Assembly (NCBI GenBank): GCA_025454835.1
Contig: JALONQ010000006.1
Coordinates: 1-64,000 of the forward strand
DNA: 64,000 bases
Source of the DNA: Bacteroidota bacterium
GTDB lineage: Bacteria; Bacteroidota; Ignavibacteria; UBA10030
Direction: 5' to 3'
Shown: positions 46,420 to 54,541 of the stretch, one piece after another
How positions within the stretch are numbered: the first letter of the stretch is position 1
Layout: the number at the start of each line of letters is the position of its first letter
Made by a program: the position numbers and the translations under genes
Notes under the pieces: model-generated
Seen by the model: only the letters and a program-made list of their open reading frames with translations
Told to the model about the DNA's origin: nothing
Databases searched by the model: none

Positions 46420-47526
46420 CTATCTCCGGTCGTAGGGTTCCGCGGGAGCCTGGCCCAATGATGCGAGGGCCCGGGCATAGCCTGGTTTGATGCGGTCGTA
46501 GATGATCTCGAGCCGTTCGCGGTAAGGCAGGAACGCGCTCTTCATGGCGTTGATCGTCAACTTCTCGAGGTCATCGAGGGTCAGATGGAACGTCTCGGCC
46601 GCCGTCCGGTATTCGTCCGTGAGCGTAATGCCGCTCATCAGGCGATCGTCGGTGTTGAGCGTCACGCGGAACCGGTACTTGTGCAGGATGCCGAAGGGGT
46701 GTTCCTCGAGCGTCTTCACGGCGCCCGTATGCAGGTTGCTCGTCAGGCAAATCTCCAGAGGGACACGCTTGTCGAGCGCGTACTGCGCCAGCATGCCCAT
46801 GCTCAGGACCTTTCCGTCCTTGATGCGCATGTCCTCGACCAGGCGGGTCGCATGGCCGATCCGGTGCGCCCCGCACCATTGGATCGCCTGCCAGATCGAC
46901 TCCTTGCCGAACGCCTCGCCGGCATGGATGGTGATGTTGAAATTCTCTCGCTGGATATAGTGGAAGGCGTTGATGTGCTTCTTCGGCGGATAGCCTCCTT
47001 CCTCCCCTGCCAGGTCAAACCCGACCACGCCGCGTTCGCGAAAATCGACGGCCAATTCTGCCACTTCCTGCGAGATGGCCGGATCCATGTGCCGCATCGC
47101 ACAAAGCAGGATACCCCACCGAACGCCGAATTCCTTTTCTCCACGCTCCAATCCGCGTATCACCGCCCCGACGACACGCTCCCAATGCAGGCCGCCCGAC
47201 GTGTGGAAGCTGGGGGCGAATCGGGTCTCAAAATAGACGACGCCGTCCGCATGCATGTCTTCGACCGTTTCGTAGGCCACACGTTCGAGCGCCTCCTCGG
47301 TCTGCATGACCCCGCAGGTATGCTTGAAGCCCTCCAAGAAGAGTGGCAGGCTGCCGCGTTGCGCACCGCGTTGGAACCAGACCGACAACTCCCCGGGATC
47401 GGTCGTCGGTAGCTCGAGGTAGTTCTGATCTCGGGCAAGTTCGATGACGGTCTGCGGCCTGACGCCGCCGTCGAGATGATCGTGGAGGAGGACCTTCGGA
47501 AGCGAACGAAGCAGCGCGTATTCCAT
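46420..47526 (-). CDS. add: Adenosine deaminase
   Basis: 368 residues. It converts adenosine to inosine plus ammonia. Zinc ligands are visible in LLHDHLDGGVRP (residues 13-24), and the catalytic Glu and His lie in ITIHAGEAFG, with IGHATRLVED and LEICLTSNLHTGA. The last metal Asp lies in TLNTDDRLMSG, where most family members have DDP. ATG 47526 matches the family N-terminus. It is 35 bp behind hutH on the same strand, an unusual but ammonia-releasing companion. An adenine deaminase role is possible. Confidence 0.88.
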   Translation of the reverse strand: MEYALLRSLPKVLLHDHLDGGVRPQTVIELARDQNYLELPTTDPGELSVWFQRGAQRGSLPLFLEGFKHTCGVMQTEEALERVAYETVEDMHADGVVYFETRFAPSFHTSGGLHWERVVGAVIRGLERGEKEFGVRWGILLCAMRHMDPAISQEVAELAVDFRERGVVGFDLAGEEGGYPPKKHINAFHYIQRENFNITIHAGEAFGKESIWQAIQWCGAHRIGHATRLVEDMRIKDGKVLSMGMLAQYALDKRVPLEICLTSNLHTGAVKTLEEHPFGILHKYRFRVTLNTDDRLMSGITLTDEYRTAAETFHLTLDDLEKLTINAMKSAFLPYRERLEIIYDRIKPGYARALASLGQAPAEPYDRR

Positions 47527-47561
47527 ACGAGAGGTGGGATGAGCAGAATGTGAACGGAACG

Positions 47562-49115
47562 TCAGTCCAGCCGGCCGACGGCCTCTTCGACGGCTCGCGC
47601 GACGGCACCTGATCGAACGAGCGCCAGCATGGCCTGGACATCGTGATACAGCACCCGGTCGCGTCCGACGAACGAGACCGTACGACGGACAGCTTGATAG
47701 GCCGCTTCGGTCCCTTTGCCAGCCTTCAAAGGGTTGGGCGACCGCCACGTGCGGGCGAAGTCGAGGGCCTGGCACGCGCAGAGCAATTCGATGGCGAGGA
47801 CCGTTTCCGCATTCTCCAGGACCCGACGCACCTTGTTCGCGCTCACCGAGCCCATGCTATTATGGTCCTCTTGGTTCGCCGAGGTCGGGATGGAATCGAC
47901 GCTGGCGGGATGCGCCAACACCTTGTTCTCCGAAACCAACGAAGCGGCCGTATACTGCGCGATCATCAAGCCTGAGTTCAAACCGCCATCGGTGGCGAGG
48001 AAGCGCGGAAGACCGCTCAGCGAGCCGTTCACCAACCGTTCCGTGCGGCGCTCGGAAATGTTCGCCAATTCAGCGAGAGCGATGGCGAGGAAGTCGAGGA
48101 CCAAGGCCATCGGCTGACCGTGGAAGTTGCCTCCTTCAAGATGCTCGCCTTGCTCGGGGAAGATGAGCGGATTATCGTTGACGGAATTCAATTCAATGTC
48201 CACCTGCCGAGCGACAAATGCGATCGCATCACGCGAGGCGCCGTGCACCTGCGGAATGCACCTCATCGAATACGCATCCTGGACGCGCGGGTCTTCGTGG
48301 CGGTGCGATTCGCGCAACCGGCTCCCGCGCATCATGCGCCGCAGGTTGGCCGCCGACTCCTGCTGGCCCGGATACGGCCGCAACCGATGGATCCGGACGT
48401 CGAAGGGCGTGTCGCTGCCACGAAGGGCCTCCACGCTGATCGCCCCGGCGATATCCGCGATGCGCTGGAGCGCGACCGCCCGGTGAACCGTCAGGGCGGC
48501 CGACGCCGTCATCATCTGCGTGCCGTTGATGAGCGCAAGGCCTTCCTTGGCGGACAGACGGACTGGCGTGATGCCCGCACGACGCAGGGCCGTCGAAGCC
48601 GGCACAGGGCGCGAACTGCCGACGGCATGCACGTGGCCCCGGCCCATCAGCGCGAGAACGAGATGCGCCAACTGGACCAAGTCACCGCTCGCTCCGACCG
48701 AACCCTGTGAGGGGATCACGGGTACGATGCCCGCGTTCAGGACGCCTGCCAGTTTCCGCAGTGTTTCGACGCGAACGCCGGAGTGTCCTTGCAGCAGGGC
48801 GTTCATGCGGAGGACCATCATGCCACGGACCACATCAGGCGGCAGGGGTTCGCCGGCTCCGACCGCATGGCTCAGGATCAGGTTCTCCTGCAATGCTTCG
48901 ATCTGGGCGGGCTCAATTCGGACGTTCGCGAACTCGCCGAAACCCGTAGTGACGCCATAGACCGTCTCATTCGATCCCAACCATGCCTCCACCTGACGGC
49001 GGGCAGCCGCGACCTTGCGCAAGGCCTGGGCGTCGAGTGCGACGCGCTCATGGCCTACGGCGATACGATTGAGGAGGTCGATCGTGAGGCTGGAACCGTC
49101 GAGGGAAATGGCCAT
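47562..49115 (-). CDS. hutH: Histidine ammonia-lyase
   Basis: 517 residues, the standard length. It converts L-histidine to urocanate and ammonia, the first step of histidine degradation. The self-forming MIO cofactor triad is Ala142-Ser143-Gly144 in GSVGASGDL. Also seen: YGVTTGFGEFAN with the catalytic Tyr, INGTQMMTA, QDAYSMRCIPQVHGA and NSVNDNPLIF. It heads a minus-strand unit with adenosine deaminase and an MBL hydrolase. It is divergent from the plus-strand unit that carries the regulators and hutU, hutI, ftcD. Confidence 0.96.
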   Translation of the reverse strand: MAISLDGSSLTIDLLNRIAVGHERVALDAQALRKVAAARRQVEAWLGSNETVYGVTTGFGEFANVRIEPAQIEALQENLILSHAVGAGEPLPPDVVRGMMVLRMNALLQGHSGVRVETLRKLAGVLNAGIVPVIPSQGSVGASGDLVQLAHLVLALMGRGHVHAVGSSRPVPASTALRRAGITPVRLSAKEGLALINGTQMMTASAALTVHRAVALQRIADIAGAISVEALRGSDTPFDVRIHRLRPYPGQQESAANLRRMMRGSRLRESHRHEDPRVQDAYSMRCIPQVHGASRDAIAFVARQVDIELNSVNDNPLIFPEQGEHLEGGNFHGQPMALVLDFLAIALAELANISERRTERLVNGSLSGLPRFLATDGGLNSGLMIAQYTAASLVSENKVLAHPASVDSIPTSANQEDHNSMGSVSANKVRRVLENAETVLAIELLCACQALDFARTWRSPNPLKAGKGTEAAYQAVRRTVSFVGRDRVLYHDVQAMLALVRSGAVARAVEEAVGRLD

Positions 49116-49158
49116 ACCGGTGAGCCAAAGAGAGAGGGACGTGCGAATCGTGGGCTCT

Positions 49159-49187
49159 AATGTAAGCCGAAAGCGAAGAACTTACAA
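49159..49187 (-). promoter_or_regulatory. hutH promoter
   Basis: On the minus strand TTGTAA (plus 49182-49187), 17-bp spacer, TACATT (plus 49159-49164). Expected leader of about 37 nt to the hutH start at 49115. Confidence 0.65.
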
Positions 49188-49211
49188 CGCCCGCGGTGCT
49201 GCCCGGGTTCG

Positions 49212-49240
49212 TTGACTTTCCATTCGATTCGCCATATCAT
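49212..49240 (+). promoter_or_regulatory. Promoter of the signalling/hut plus-strand unit
   Basis: TTGACT at 49212-49217, 17-bp spacer, TATCAT at 49235-49240: the best sigma70-like match seen in the window. It lies 24 bp from the hutH -35, so the two promoters are back to back. Confidence 0.7.
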
Positions 49241-49265
49241 GTGTCGGTCTCATTCGGCATGCCCG

Positions 49266-49280
49266 TTGTAGATTCTACAA
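49266..49280. promoter_or_regulatory. Palindromic putative operator
   Basis: TTGTAGATTCTACAA, perfect 7-bp arms around one base, about 20 nt downstream of the predicted transcription start and 32 bp before ATG 49313. A bound repressor here would block the plus-strand unit. Its TTGTA/TACAA ends recall GntR-type (HutC-like) sites but the spacing differs. Confidence 0.5.
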
Positions 49281-49312
49281 GACCAATCTCCGCATCCCCG
49301 CCCCATTCCCCC

Positions 49313-50416
49313 ATGGAAGACGAGAAGATCAAGGTCCTCATCGCCGACGACGAAGATCCCCTTCGCATCACGCTGGCCGCATGGCTATCGGATGAAGGAT
49401 TCGAAGTGACGCAAGCGGCCGACGGCCTGGAAGCGATCAAGAAGGTGCAGTCCGAGGATTTCGATATCGCCCTGCTCGACATCAAAATGCCGGGAGCAAA
49501 CGGACTTGAGGTGCTACGATACATCAAGAAGAATTCCGCCTCGACCGAGGTGGTGATGGCGACGGGGATGAGTGATGTGGGGATGGCCGTCGAAGCCATG
49601 AAACTCGGCGCCCGGGAGTATTTGACGAAGCCCGTGGACATGGACCAGCTCGTCCCGCAGCTCCGCAACCTGATCAAGAAGCGCGACGCCGAGGACCGTG
49701 TACGTCGACTGCAGGCGGAGCATACCTCCCGGCTTCTCTACGACCTGCATAACCCCATCGCCGGACTCAAGCAGAGCATCGGCTATCTGACGAAGGGCAT
49801 GGCCGGCACGGTCGGCGACCATCAGCGTGAACTCCTTGGCTACATGATGGCCTCGATCGAAAAGGTCATTGCGCTCCTCAACGACATGATGGACCTGACG
49901 AAGCTCGAAGGGGGTCGAGTACGGCTCAATCGCGGCTTCGGCAGTCTCGGCTCCACGGTCGAGAAGGTGACGACGGAACTTCGCGTACCCATCCAGTCGG
50001 GCAAGATCACGCTCGACGTCTATGTCGAAGAGGATCTCTCGGCGATCGAATACGACTCCGAGAAGATCGAACAGGTCGTCCAGAATTTCCTCAGCAACGC
50101 CCTGAAGTACACGCCTGAGCAGGGAGCGATCGTCGTACAGGTGCGGAAGGTGGCCCTCGTTCTCGAGGAAGGCCAGCAGCCGACCGACCATGCCATGGTC
50201 TCCGTCTTCAACAGCGGCTCCGGCATCCCGAAGGCGATCGTGCCCCATATCTTCGACCGCTACCGCGATATCAAGGCGGGTGACGAGAAGAGCAAGACCA
50301 GCGGCCTCGGCCTCATCATCTGTCAGAAGATCATCGAGGCCCACAACGGACGCATCTGGGTTGAGTCTGAAGAAGGCAAGGGCGCCACGTTCTTCTTCGC
50401 GCTTCCGATCCGCTAA
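49313..50416 (+). CDS. Response-regulator/histidine-kinase fusion (REC-HisKA-HATPase)
   Basis: 367 residues, soluble. An N-terminal receiver has the acidic pair ADDED, phospho-acceptor Asp56 (LLDIKMPG) and Lys107 (TKPVD). A divergent H-box follows, LLYDLHNPIAGLKQ with His146, then the ATPase with N-box QVVQNFLSNALKYT and G2 SGLGLIICQKIIEAHNG. Such REC-kinases take input from another kinase and pass it on. ATG 49313 starts at the receiver; the upstream frame lies in the promoter region. The gene heads the plus-strand unit and is followed by the NtrC-type regulator. Confidence 0.88.
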   Translation: MEDEKIKVLIADDEDPLRITLAAWLSDEGFEVTQAADGLEAIKKVQSEDFDIALLDIKMPGANGLEVLRYIKKNSASTEVVMATGMSDVGMAVEAMKLGAREYLTKPVDMDQLVPQLRNLIKKRDAEDRVRRLQAEHTSRLLYDLHNPIAGLKQSIGYLTKGMAGTVGDHQRELLGYMMASIEKVIALLNDMMDLTKLEGGRVRLNRGFGSLGSTVEKVTTELRVPIQSGKITLDVYVEEDLSAIEYDSEKIEQVVQNFLSNALKYTPEQGAIVVQVRKVALVLEEGQQPTDHAMVSVFNSGSGIPKAIVPHIFDRYRDIKAGDEKSKTSGLGLIICQKIIEAHNGRIWVESEEGKGATFFFALPIR

Positions 50417-50511
50417 CGCGCCGGCCGGCTGCCCGCATTCGGACTTCCGATCGTTCCGCCTGACGCAGAACACTGCCGCTCTCTACGGTCTCACGCGTGT
50501 CCGCCCCCGCG

Positions 50512-51855
50512 ATGCATATCCTAGTGGTCGATGACGACGAAGACTTTGTCGTCAGCATCGAATCCCTCCTCCTCTCCTCGAATTTCCACGTCACGACCGC
50601 CGCCGACGGCGTCGAGGCGCTCAAGCGTTTGCAGGAACAATCGTTCGACCTCGTGCTCCTCGACGTTCGGATGCCCCGGATCACCGGCATCGAGGTCCTT
50701 CGCCGTATCACAGAACACTGGCCCGAGATGCAGGCGATCATGCTGACCGGCGTCGGGGACATCCGCCAAGCCGTCGAGTGTATGCAACTCGGCGCATACT
50801 CCTATCTCACGAAACCCCCGTCGGGCGACGAGTTGCTGTCCGTCATCAACCGCGCCCTCGAACGAAAACGGCTCCTCGTCGAGAACCGCTACCTCCGCTC
50901 AGCCCTGAACCGGCATGCCGCCGCCGGCGAGATCGTCGGTCACAGCCGCCCGATCCTCGACCTGCTTGACGTCGCTACGCGGGTCGCTCCGACGGAGTCG
51001 ACCGTCTTGATCCAAGGCCCCAGCGGCTCGGGAAAAGAGCTCTTCGCCACGCTCATCCACCGCACGAGCCCTCGCAAAGACCGTCCGTTCATCCCCGTGA
51101 ATTGCGCGGCAGTGCCCGAGTCGCTCATCGAGAGCGAGTTGTTCGGCCATGAGAAGGGGGCTTTCACTGACGCCATCGCTCAGCGTCGGGGCTTGGTCGA
51201 GGTCGCAGACGGTGGCACCCTCTTTCTTGACGAGATCGGCGAGGTCTCCCTCGCGGTCCAGCCGAAGCTTCTGCGCTTCTTCCAGACCGGCGAATACCGA
51301 CGCGTGGGCGGCAATCAGGTGCTCTCGGCCGATGTGCGCGTGATCTCAGCCAGCAACCGCGACCTGCGTCAGGCTGTCTCCGAAGGACGATTCCGGGAGG
51401 ACCTTCTCTACCGACTGAACGTCATCACGCTGGAAGTGCCGGCTCTGCGTAGCCGCAAAGAGGACATCCCTTCGTTGGTGGAGCATCTGCTTCGCCGAAG
51501 GTCGCGTTCGTCGGGTCCGAGGCAGATAGAACCTCGAGCGCTGGAAATGCTGACACAGTACGATTGGCCGGGCAATGTGCGCGAGCTCGAGAATGTGCTC
51601 GAACGCGCTTCGATCCTCTGCCGGGACGGCATCATCCGCCCCGAAGACATCGCCCTGCCTTTGCCTGCGCCGGGACCGACCTCCGGGGCCGGCATCCTGG
51701 GAAGCTCAGTCTCGATGCGGGAGATCGAACGCGCACATATCCAGGCGGTGCTCAACCTTGTTCATTGGAACAAGGTCGCGGCAGCCGAGATCCTCGGCAT
51801 CAGCCTGAAGACGCTCTACACCAAGATCACGACGTACGAACTCATAAAAGAATGA
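50512..51855 (+). CDS. NtrC-family sigma54-dependent response regulator
   Basis: 447 residues from ATG 50512; GTG 50497 is an equally possible start. Receiver with Asp51 (LLDVRMP) and Lys101, then an AAA+ domain with Walker A GPSGSGKE (169-176). The sigma54-contact loop reads GAFTDA (216-221), a common variant of GAFTGA. Walker B is GGTLFLDEIGE, with an arginine finger region near REDLLYRLN. A Fis-type helix-turn-helix lies at the C-terminus (NKVAAAEILGISLKTLYTKI). It would activate sigma54 promoters; I did not find a convincing -24/-12 site nearby. It is 95 bp after the REC-kinase gene and 16 bp before sixA2. Confidence 0.92.
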   Translation: MHILVVDDDEDFVVSIESLLLSSNFHVTTAADGVEALKRLQEQSFDLVLLDVRMPRITGIEVLRRITEHWPEMQAIMLTGVGDIRQAVECMQLGAYSYLTKPPSGDELLSVINRALERKRLLVENRYLRSALNRHAAAGEIVGHSRPILDLLDVATRVAPTESTVLIQGPSGSGKELFATLIHRTSPRKDRPFIPVNCAAVPESLIESELFGHEKGAFTDAIAQRRGLVEVADGGTLFLDEIGEVSLAVQPKLLRFFQTGEYRRVGGNQVLSADVRVISASNRDLRQAVSEGRFREDLLYRLNVITLEVPALRSRKEDIPSLVEHLLRRRSRSSGPRQIEPRALEMLTQYDWPGNVRELENVLERASILCRDGIIRPEDIALPLPAPGPTSGAGILGSSVSMREIERAHIQAVLNLVHWNKVAAAEILGISLKTLYTKITTYELIKE

Positions 51856-51871
51856 CGAGCGCGGGGCGGTC

Positions 51872-52360
51872 ATGCGCGTGTGGGTGATCCGGCACGCGGA
51901 AGCCGTCCACCCGGCCGGCCGCCACGACGCCGAACGACCGCTCTCCCCGGGGGGACAGGCGCAGGCCATCCGGCTGGGCGAGTATCTCTCCCGGCGATCC
52001 GGAGCAACCCTGCTCCTCTGCAGTCCGCTCCTACGCGCACAGCAGACCGCCGAAGCCATCCGGCGATCGATGCCGACCGTGACCATGCAACGAGCCGACG
52101 CTTTCTCCACCAGCGGCTCGGCCCGAGAAGCAATGGAAGAACTTCGAAAGCTGCATGTGCCCGAGTGCCTCATCATCAGCCACGAGCCTTTGACCAGCCA
52201 GCTGGTGGCCCGTCTGGCCACCGGAGACGATTCAGTCCATGTGAAGTTCACGCCTGCAACGGCGGTCCTGCTGGATCTGGGCAGTCACCTCCGGACGGGC
52301 CACGCCATGATCGTCGAATGCATCTCCCCTGAAACGCTGGTGCATGCCGAACGACGCTGA
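51872..52360 (+). CDS. sixA: Phosphohistidine phosphatase SixA-like (second copy)
   Basis: 162 residues with the catalytic RHAE motif (Arg7, His8), LLLCSPLLRAQQTAEAI, and the second catalytic His in LIISHEPLTSQL. In E. coli SixA dephosphorylates an Hpt domain. Here the gene lies between an NtrC-type regulator and, two genes on, a hybrid kinase that carries a C-terminal Hpt domain (His1206), a natural target. It differs clearly in sequence from the SixA at 403-897. The start is ATG 51872, in line with the family. Confidence 0.88.
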   Translation: MRVWVIRHAEAVHPAGRHDAERPLSPGGQAQAIRLGEYLSRRSGATLLLCSPLLRAQQTAEAIRRSMPTVTMQRADAFSTSGSAREAMEELRKLHVPECLIISHEPLTSQLVARLATGDDSVHVKFTPATAVLLDLGSHLRTGHAMIVECISPETLVHAERR

Positions 52361-52369
52361 GGAGCCACC

Positions 52370-52867
52370 ATGACACGCCTGCATTGGATCCCCCTTACTG
52401 CCCTTCTGCTCGGCTGCGGACCCTCGGAGGAAGACCTCCGCCGTATGATCGGCGAAGAGCTCCGATCGCTCCAACAGCACGAAGCGATCACCGGCGCGCA
52501 GACCATCGGTCCATATTCTCCCGCCGTCCGAGCGGGCGGGCTGCTGTTCGTCTCAGGCCAGCTCGGGCTCTCGCCTGAAACGGGTACATTTCCCGGACCC
52601 GACGTGGAAACGCAGACCCGCCAGGCGCTCATCAATCTTGGAGCGATCCTCCGTCAGGCCGGCGCCGATTCCAGCCACGTCGTTCAGTGTAACGTGTTTC
52701 TGACCGACATCCGGGATTTCCCGAAGATGAACCTGATCTATGGCGGTTTTTTCCCGGATGGTCGGTATCCGGCACGGTCCACGATGGAAGTGCGGGCCCT
52801 GCCACGTCAAGCGGTGGTCGAGATCGCCGCGATCGCACTTCTCCCCCAATCCGCCGATCGTCACTGA
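52370..52867 (+). CDS. RidA-family protein with lipoprotein signal
   Basis: 165 residues. The first 16 residues are a lipoprotein signal (MTRLHWIPLTALLLGC) with lipobox Cys16, followed by a short charged linker. The rest is a complete RidA/YjgF domain: IGPYSPAVRAGGLLFVSGQLGL, the VVQCNVFLTDIRDFPKMN segment, and RYPARSTMEVRALPR with the Arg that anchors imine/enamine carboxylates. RidA normally acts in the cytoplasm on reactive enamines from amino-acid metabolism. Here it is predicted to be membrane-tethered outside the cytoplasm. It lies directly upstream of hutU (18 bp). Confidence 0.88.
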   Translation: MTRLHWIPLTALLLGCGPSEEDLRRMIGEELRSLQQHEAITGAQTIGPYSPAVRAGGLLFVSGQLGLSPETGTFPGPDVETQTRQALINLGAILRQAGADSSHVVQCNVFLTDIRDFPKMNLIYGGFFPDGRYPARSTMEVRALPRQAVVEIAAIALLPQSADRH

Positions 52868-52885
52868 ATCCGAAAGCGCCCACGT

Positions 52886-54541
52886 ATGCCACGCCGCACG
52901 ATCCGTGCCCCCAGGGGCACCATCCTGAGTTGCCGTGGATGGACTCAGGAAGCCGCCCTCCGAATGTTGATGAACAATCTCGACCCCGACGTCGCTGAAC
53001 GGCCGCAGGATCTGATCGTCTACGGCGGCACCGGAAAGGCCGCACGCAATTGGCGGGCCTTTGACCGCATCGTCGAGACGCTTCGCTCTCTGGCCGACGA
53101 CGAGACACTGCTGATCCAGTCCGGTAAACCGGTGGCGGTCTTCCCGACGCACACCAACGCCCCCCGCGTGCTCATCAGCAATTCCATGCTCGTGCCGGCG
53201 TGGGCCACCTGGGACGAGTTCCGCCGACTTGAGGGACTGGGCTTGACGATGTATGGACAGATGACAGCTGGAAGCTGGATCTATATCGGCACGCAAGGTA
53301 TTCTGCAAGGGACGTACGAGACGTTTGCCGCTGCAGCTGCCAAGCACTTCCGCGGGTCGCTTGCGGGCAGATTCTTGCTGACCGCAGGGCTGGGCGGCAT
53401 GGGTGGGGCCCAACCCCTCGCCGCCACGATGAACGGGGCGGCCTGCCTGGCCGTCGAGGTCGATCCTCACAGGATCCAGCGCCGGCTGGAGACGCGATAC
53501 CTGGACCGGAAGGCCACGACGCTTGACGAAGCACTATCGATCGTCGCTGATGCGATGAGGCGGAAGGCGCCGATCTCCGTTGGATTGCTGGGGAACGCCG
53601 CCGAGATCATTCCGGCGATCGCTCGCGGCAAACTCCTGCCAGATCTTGTGACCGACCAGACATCGGCCCACGACACGCTCAACGGATACGTCCCTGCCGG
53701 CATGAGCTACCAGGCCGCCTTGGCCCTTCGCACGAGAGATCCGAAGCGTTACGCCAAACTGGCAGGCGCATCGATCGCCGCCCACGTGCGGGGGTTGCTC
53801 GCGCTCCGCCGAAAGGGATCCATCGTATTCGACTACGGCAACAACATTCGCGGAGAGGCGCTCGCCCAAGGTGTCAAGGAGGCGTTCCAGATCCCGGGAT
53901 TCGTGCCGGAGTACATCCGGCCGTTGTTCTGCGATGGCAAAGGCCCGTTCCGCTGGGTCGCACTCTCGGGCGACCCCGCGGACATCGAACGGACCGACCG
54001 TGCGATCCTCGAGACGTTCCCCGAGAACCTCCAACTGCGCCGTTGGATCGAAAAGGCCGGTGCGCAGGTCGCATTTCAGGGACTGCCCGCCCGTATCTGC
54101 TGGCTTGGGTACGGAGAGCGCGCGAAGATGGGCGAGATCTTCAATCAACTCGTGGCCCGGGGAGAAGTGAGCGCCCCCATCGTCATTGGCCGCGACCACC
54201 TCGATTGCGGCAGCGTCGCATCTCCCAACCGGGAGACCGAGGGGATGAAGGATGGCAGCGACGCGATCGCCGACTGGCCGATCCTGAACGCCCTCCTGAA
54301 CACGGCTGGGGGTGCCGGCTGGGTCAGCGTTCACCACGGCGGCGGCGTCGGCATCGGACGGTCGATCCATGCCGGCATGGTGGTCGTATGCGATGGCACG
54401 CCCGAAGCCTCCGAACGTCTCCGGCGCGTCTTGACCTATGACCCCGGCATGGGCGTTGTGCGACATGCGGACGCCGGTTACCGTCAGGCGGTGGCAAATG
54501 CACGCCGATGGAAGATCACCATGCCCTCGCTACGATCATGA
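52886..54541 (+). CDS. hutU: Urocanate hydratase
   Basis: 551 residues, full length. It converts urocanate to 4-imidazolone-5-propionate with tightly bound NAD. Seen: [50 protein letters not shown], the [20 protein letters not shown] segment, and [39 protein letters not shown]. It is the second step after hutH, which lies on the opposite strand 3.8 kb away. Its stop overlaps the start of the hybrid kinase by 4 bp (ATGA), coupling enzyme and sensor. Confidence 0.96.
   Translation: MPRRTIRAPRGTILSCRGWTQEAALRMLMNNLDPDVAERPQDLIVYGGTGKAARNWRAFDRIVETLRSLADDETLLIQSGKPVAVFPTHTNAPRVLISNSMLVPAWATWDEFRRLEGLGLTMYGQMTAGSWIYIGTQGILQGTYETFAAAAAKHFRGSLAGRFLLTAGLGGMGGAQPLAATMNGAACLAVEVDPHRIQRRLETRYLDRKATTLDEALSIVADAMRRKAPISVGLLGNAAEIIPAIARGKLLPDLVTDQTSAHDTLNGYVPAGMSYQAALALRTRDPKRYAKLAGASIAAHVRGLLALRRKGSIVFDYGNNIRGEALAQGVKEAFQIPGFVPEYIRPLFCDGKGPFRWVALSGDPADIERTDRAILETFPENLQLRRWIEKAGAQVAFQGLPARICWLGYGERAKMGEIFNQLVARGEVSAPIVIGRDHLDCGSVASPNRETEGMKDGSDAIADWPILNALLNTAGGAGWVSVHHGGGVGIGRSIHAGMVVVCDGTPEASERLRRVLTYDPGMGVVRHADAGYRQAVANARRWKITMPSLRS

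Noticed and set aside
49266-49280. Calling the palindrome a HutC operator
   Set aside because: Its TTGTA and TACAA ends are 5 bp apart rather than the tighter spacing of known HutC sites, and no GntR regulator gene is in the window; kept only as a putative operator.
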